Shown here: piece after piece, positions 33,018 through 34,027 of the stretch
Layout of the letters: the number at the start of each line of letters is the position of its first letter
Position numbering within the stretch: the first letter of the stretch is position 1
Source of the DNA: Thermoleophilia bacterium
GTDB lineage: Bacteria; Actinomycetota; Thermoleophilia; Miltoncostaeales; Miltoncostaeaceae
Assembly (NCBI GenBank): GCA_017853415.1
Contig: JAFMJQ010000005.1
Location: 1 to 34,027, forward strand
Direction: 5' to 3'
Length of the DNA: 34,027 nt
Made by a program: the position numbers and the translations under genes
Notes under the pieces: model-generated
Told to the model about the DNA's origin: nothing
What the model saw: the letters and a program-made list of their open reading frames with translations, nothing else
The model's database searches: none

Positions 33018-33980
33018 ATGACCGACTCGCTCTCCACCCACCCGTCCGCGTGCCCGGTGTGCGGCATGCGGGGTGGTCGCGAGGTGCTGCGCGCCCGCGA
33101 CCACCGGCGCGGCATGCCCGGCGAATTCCGCGTGGTGGAGTGCACCTCGTGCCGCCTGTGCCGCACCGATCCGTGGCCCGACGACCCCGCCGCCTGGTAC
33201 CCGGACGAGTACCCCCAGCACGGCGGGGGTGAGTCGGCCACCGCCCGGGCGTCGCGCATGGCGCTGGCCCGGGCGGGGCGATCGGGCGCGGGCGTGGCGC
33301 GCGCGCTGGGCGTGGCGATCCCCGAGGCCGAGACCGGCGGCCCCATGCGCCCGGGCATGCGGGTGCTCGACATCGGCGCGGGCACGGGCGGGGCCGTGAT
33401 GGCCCTGCGCGAGGCCGGTCACGAGGCCTGGGGCGTGGAGCCGTCGGCGCGGGCGGTGGAGGTGGCGCATTCGCGCGGCAACCGCTGGGTACTGAACGGA
33501 TCGCTTGACGGCCTGCTGCACGACGGGGCCCTTCCGGACGGCCCCTGGGATGTCGTGCGCATGTCGCAGGTGCTCGAGCACGTGCCCGACCCCCTCGCCA
33601 CCCTGGGCAGCATCCGCGACCTGCTCGCCCCCGGCGGGCGCCTCATCATCGGCGTCCCCAACATCCGGTCGCTCGCCGCCCGGGCCATGCGTGGGTCGTG
33701 GGACGGACTCGAGTTGCCCCGGCACCTCGTGCACTACGACCGCGACTCTCTGCGGTGGGTGCTGGCGCTCGCGGGCTTCCGCGTCGCCTCGCTGCGCACC
33801 ACGCCCCTCATGGGCGTGCTGCCGGGGTCGGTCGACGCCCGAACGGCCGGCGGCCACCGGCAGCGCGGGTGGAGCGACGCCCTGCCGGTGCGCCTGCTGG
33901 CGTATCCGCTGGAGTGGGGCCTCGGCCTCGTGGGCCAGGGCGACGGCCTTCTCGCCGTGGCCCGGCGGGCAGGGGGCTAG
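33018..33980 (+). CDS. Zinc-ribbon class I SAM-dependent methyltransferase
   Basis: The 320-residue methyltransferase has an N-terminal zinc ribbon: CPVC (C12, C15) and CTSCRLC (C42, C45, C48). The SAM-binding motif I is VLDIGAGTGGAV (116-127), with acidic E141 in WGVEPSARAV. MSQVLEHVPDP and LAPGGRLIIGVPN are the usual post-motifs, and LPRHLVHYDRDSL follows. This arrangement is common in methyltransferases acting on sugars or surface polysaccharides, but the substrate is not shown. The start is ATG 33018. Its TAG stop lies in the palindrome at 33973-33984. Confidence 0.9.
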   Translation: MTDSLSTHPSACPVCGMRGGREVLRARDHRRGMPGEFRVVECTSCRLCRTDPWPDDPAAWYPDEYPQHGGGESATARASRMALARAGRSGAGVARALGVAIPEAETGGPMRPGMRVLDIGAGTGGAVMALREAGHEAWGVEPSARAVEVAHSRGNRWVLNGSLDGLLHDGALPDGPWDVVRMSQVLEHVPDPLATLGSIRDLLAPGGRLIIGVPNIRSLAARAMRGSWDGLELPRHLVHYDRDSLRWVLALAGFRVASLRTTPLMGVLPGSVDARTAGGHRQRGWSDALPVRLLAYPLEWGLGLVGQGDGLLAVARRAGG

Positions 33981-33984
33981 CCCC
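33973..33984. repeat. CTAG-centred palindrome at the methyltransferase stop
   Basis: GGGGCTAGCCCC is a perfect 12-base palindrome containing the TAG stop (33978-33980). As a hairpin it has only four pairs, so it is a weak terminator at best. CTAG-centred stops also occur in the hairpin at 15268-15295 and the overlap at 25574-25577. Confidence 0.35.
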
Positions 33985-34027
33985 TCCCCGCCGGATCGGC
34001 GTCACATCCCGGCGTCAACCCCGGGGG
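33985..34027. other. Right-edge non-coding tail
   Basis: No gene can be assigned. The 8-base direct repeat CGGCGTCA occurs at 33997-34004 and 34010-34017, a 13-base period. The window ends before its meaning can be judged. Confidence 0.3.

Noticed and set aside
33985-34027. Start of a repeat array or CRISPR at the right edge
   Set aside because: Only two 8-base copies are visible and the spacing is too short for CRISPR.

Overview
The window is high-GC bacterial DNA (about 70% by eye, not counted). Genes are tightly packed, with many 1-8 base start/stop overlaps and frequent GTG or TTG starts. The gene set suits a non-mycolate Actinomycetota lineage, perhaps Thermoleophilia: a 14-subunit complex I operon, separate accA and accD, an FASII cluster, a type-2 isoleucyl-tRNA synthetase and a DUF4395 protein. 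That placement is inference. I saw no tRNA, rRNA, CRISPR array, insertion sequence or phage gene. Apart from a partial gene at the left edge, every gene looks intact.

Layout. 1-148 (minus): start of a DUF4258-like gene running off the left edge. 149-417: nuo upstream region with dyads and a candidate -10. 418-15269 (plus): nuoABCDEFGHI, a small cupin gene, then nuoJKLMN, which encode the proton-pumping NADH:quinone oxidoreductase. 15268-15295: a hairpin terminator shared with the convergent tetR (15279-15887, minus). 16060-19234 (plus): trehalose-phosphatase-like otsB, a membrane-anchored L,D-transpeptidase with Ig-like and peptidoglycan-binding domains, a thioredoxin, and an unrecognised 89-residue protein. 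19272-23850 (minus, transcribed right to left): HAD phosphatase, ileS, DUF4395-thioredoxin fusion. 23908-25577 (plus): alpha/beta hydrolase and diacylglycerol-kinase-family lipid kinase. 25574-32975 (minus, transcribed right to left): fabZ-fabH-fabD-fabG-fabF, a dual-specificity-type phosphatase, accD-accA, and an unrecognised 141-residue protein. 33018-33980 (plus): zinc-ribbon SAM methyltransferase.

How they work together. The nuo block is one respiratory machine. The fab/acc block makes malonyl-CoA (carboxyltransferase half only) and runs the FASII elongation cycle, but lacks acpP, accB, accC and an enoyl reductase. The lipid kinase and hydrolase are convergent with it. The L,D-transpeptidase and two thioredoxin-fold proteins suggest envelope and redox functions.

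The best leads are: (1) an alpha/beta hydrolase with a complete catalytic triad whose only plausible start is ATA, behind a perfect Shine-Dalgarno; (2) a perfect 9-bp hairpin directly on the accA start at the accD/accA junction; (3) an IleRS with GSHH in place of HIGH; (4) a cupin gene embedded between nuoI and nuoJ; (5) a recurring TAnnnT-(7-9 nt)-start arrangement suggesting leaderless transcripts, including near-mirror divergent promoters at fabZ/methyltransferase; (6) stop codons of convergent genes embedded in shared hairpins; (7) a protein-phosphatase gene inside the fatty-acid operon. No single wholly new multi-gene system is evident.
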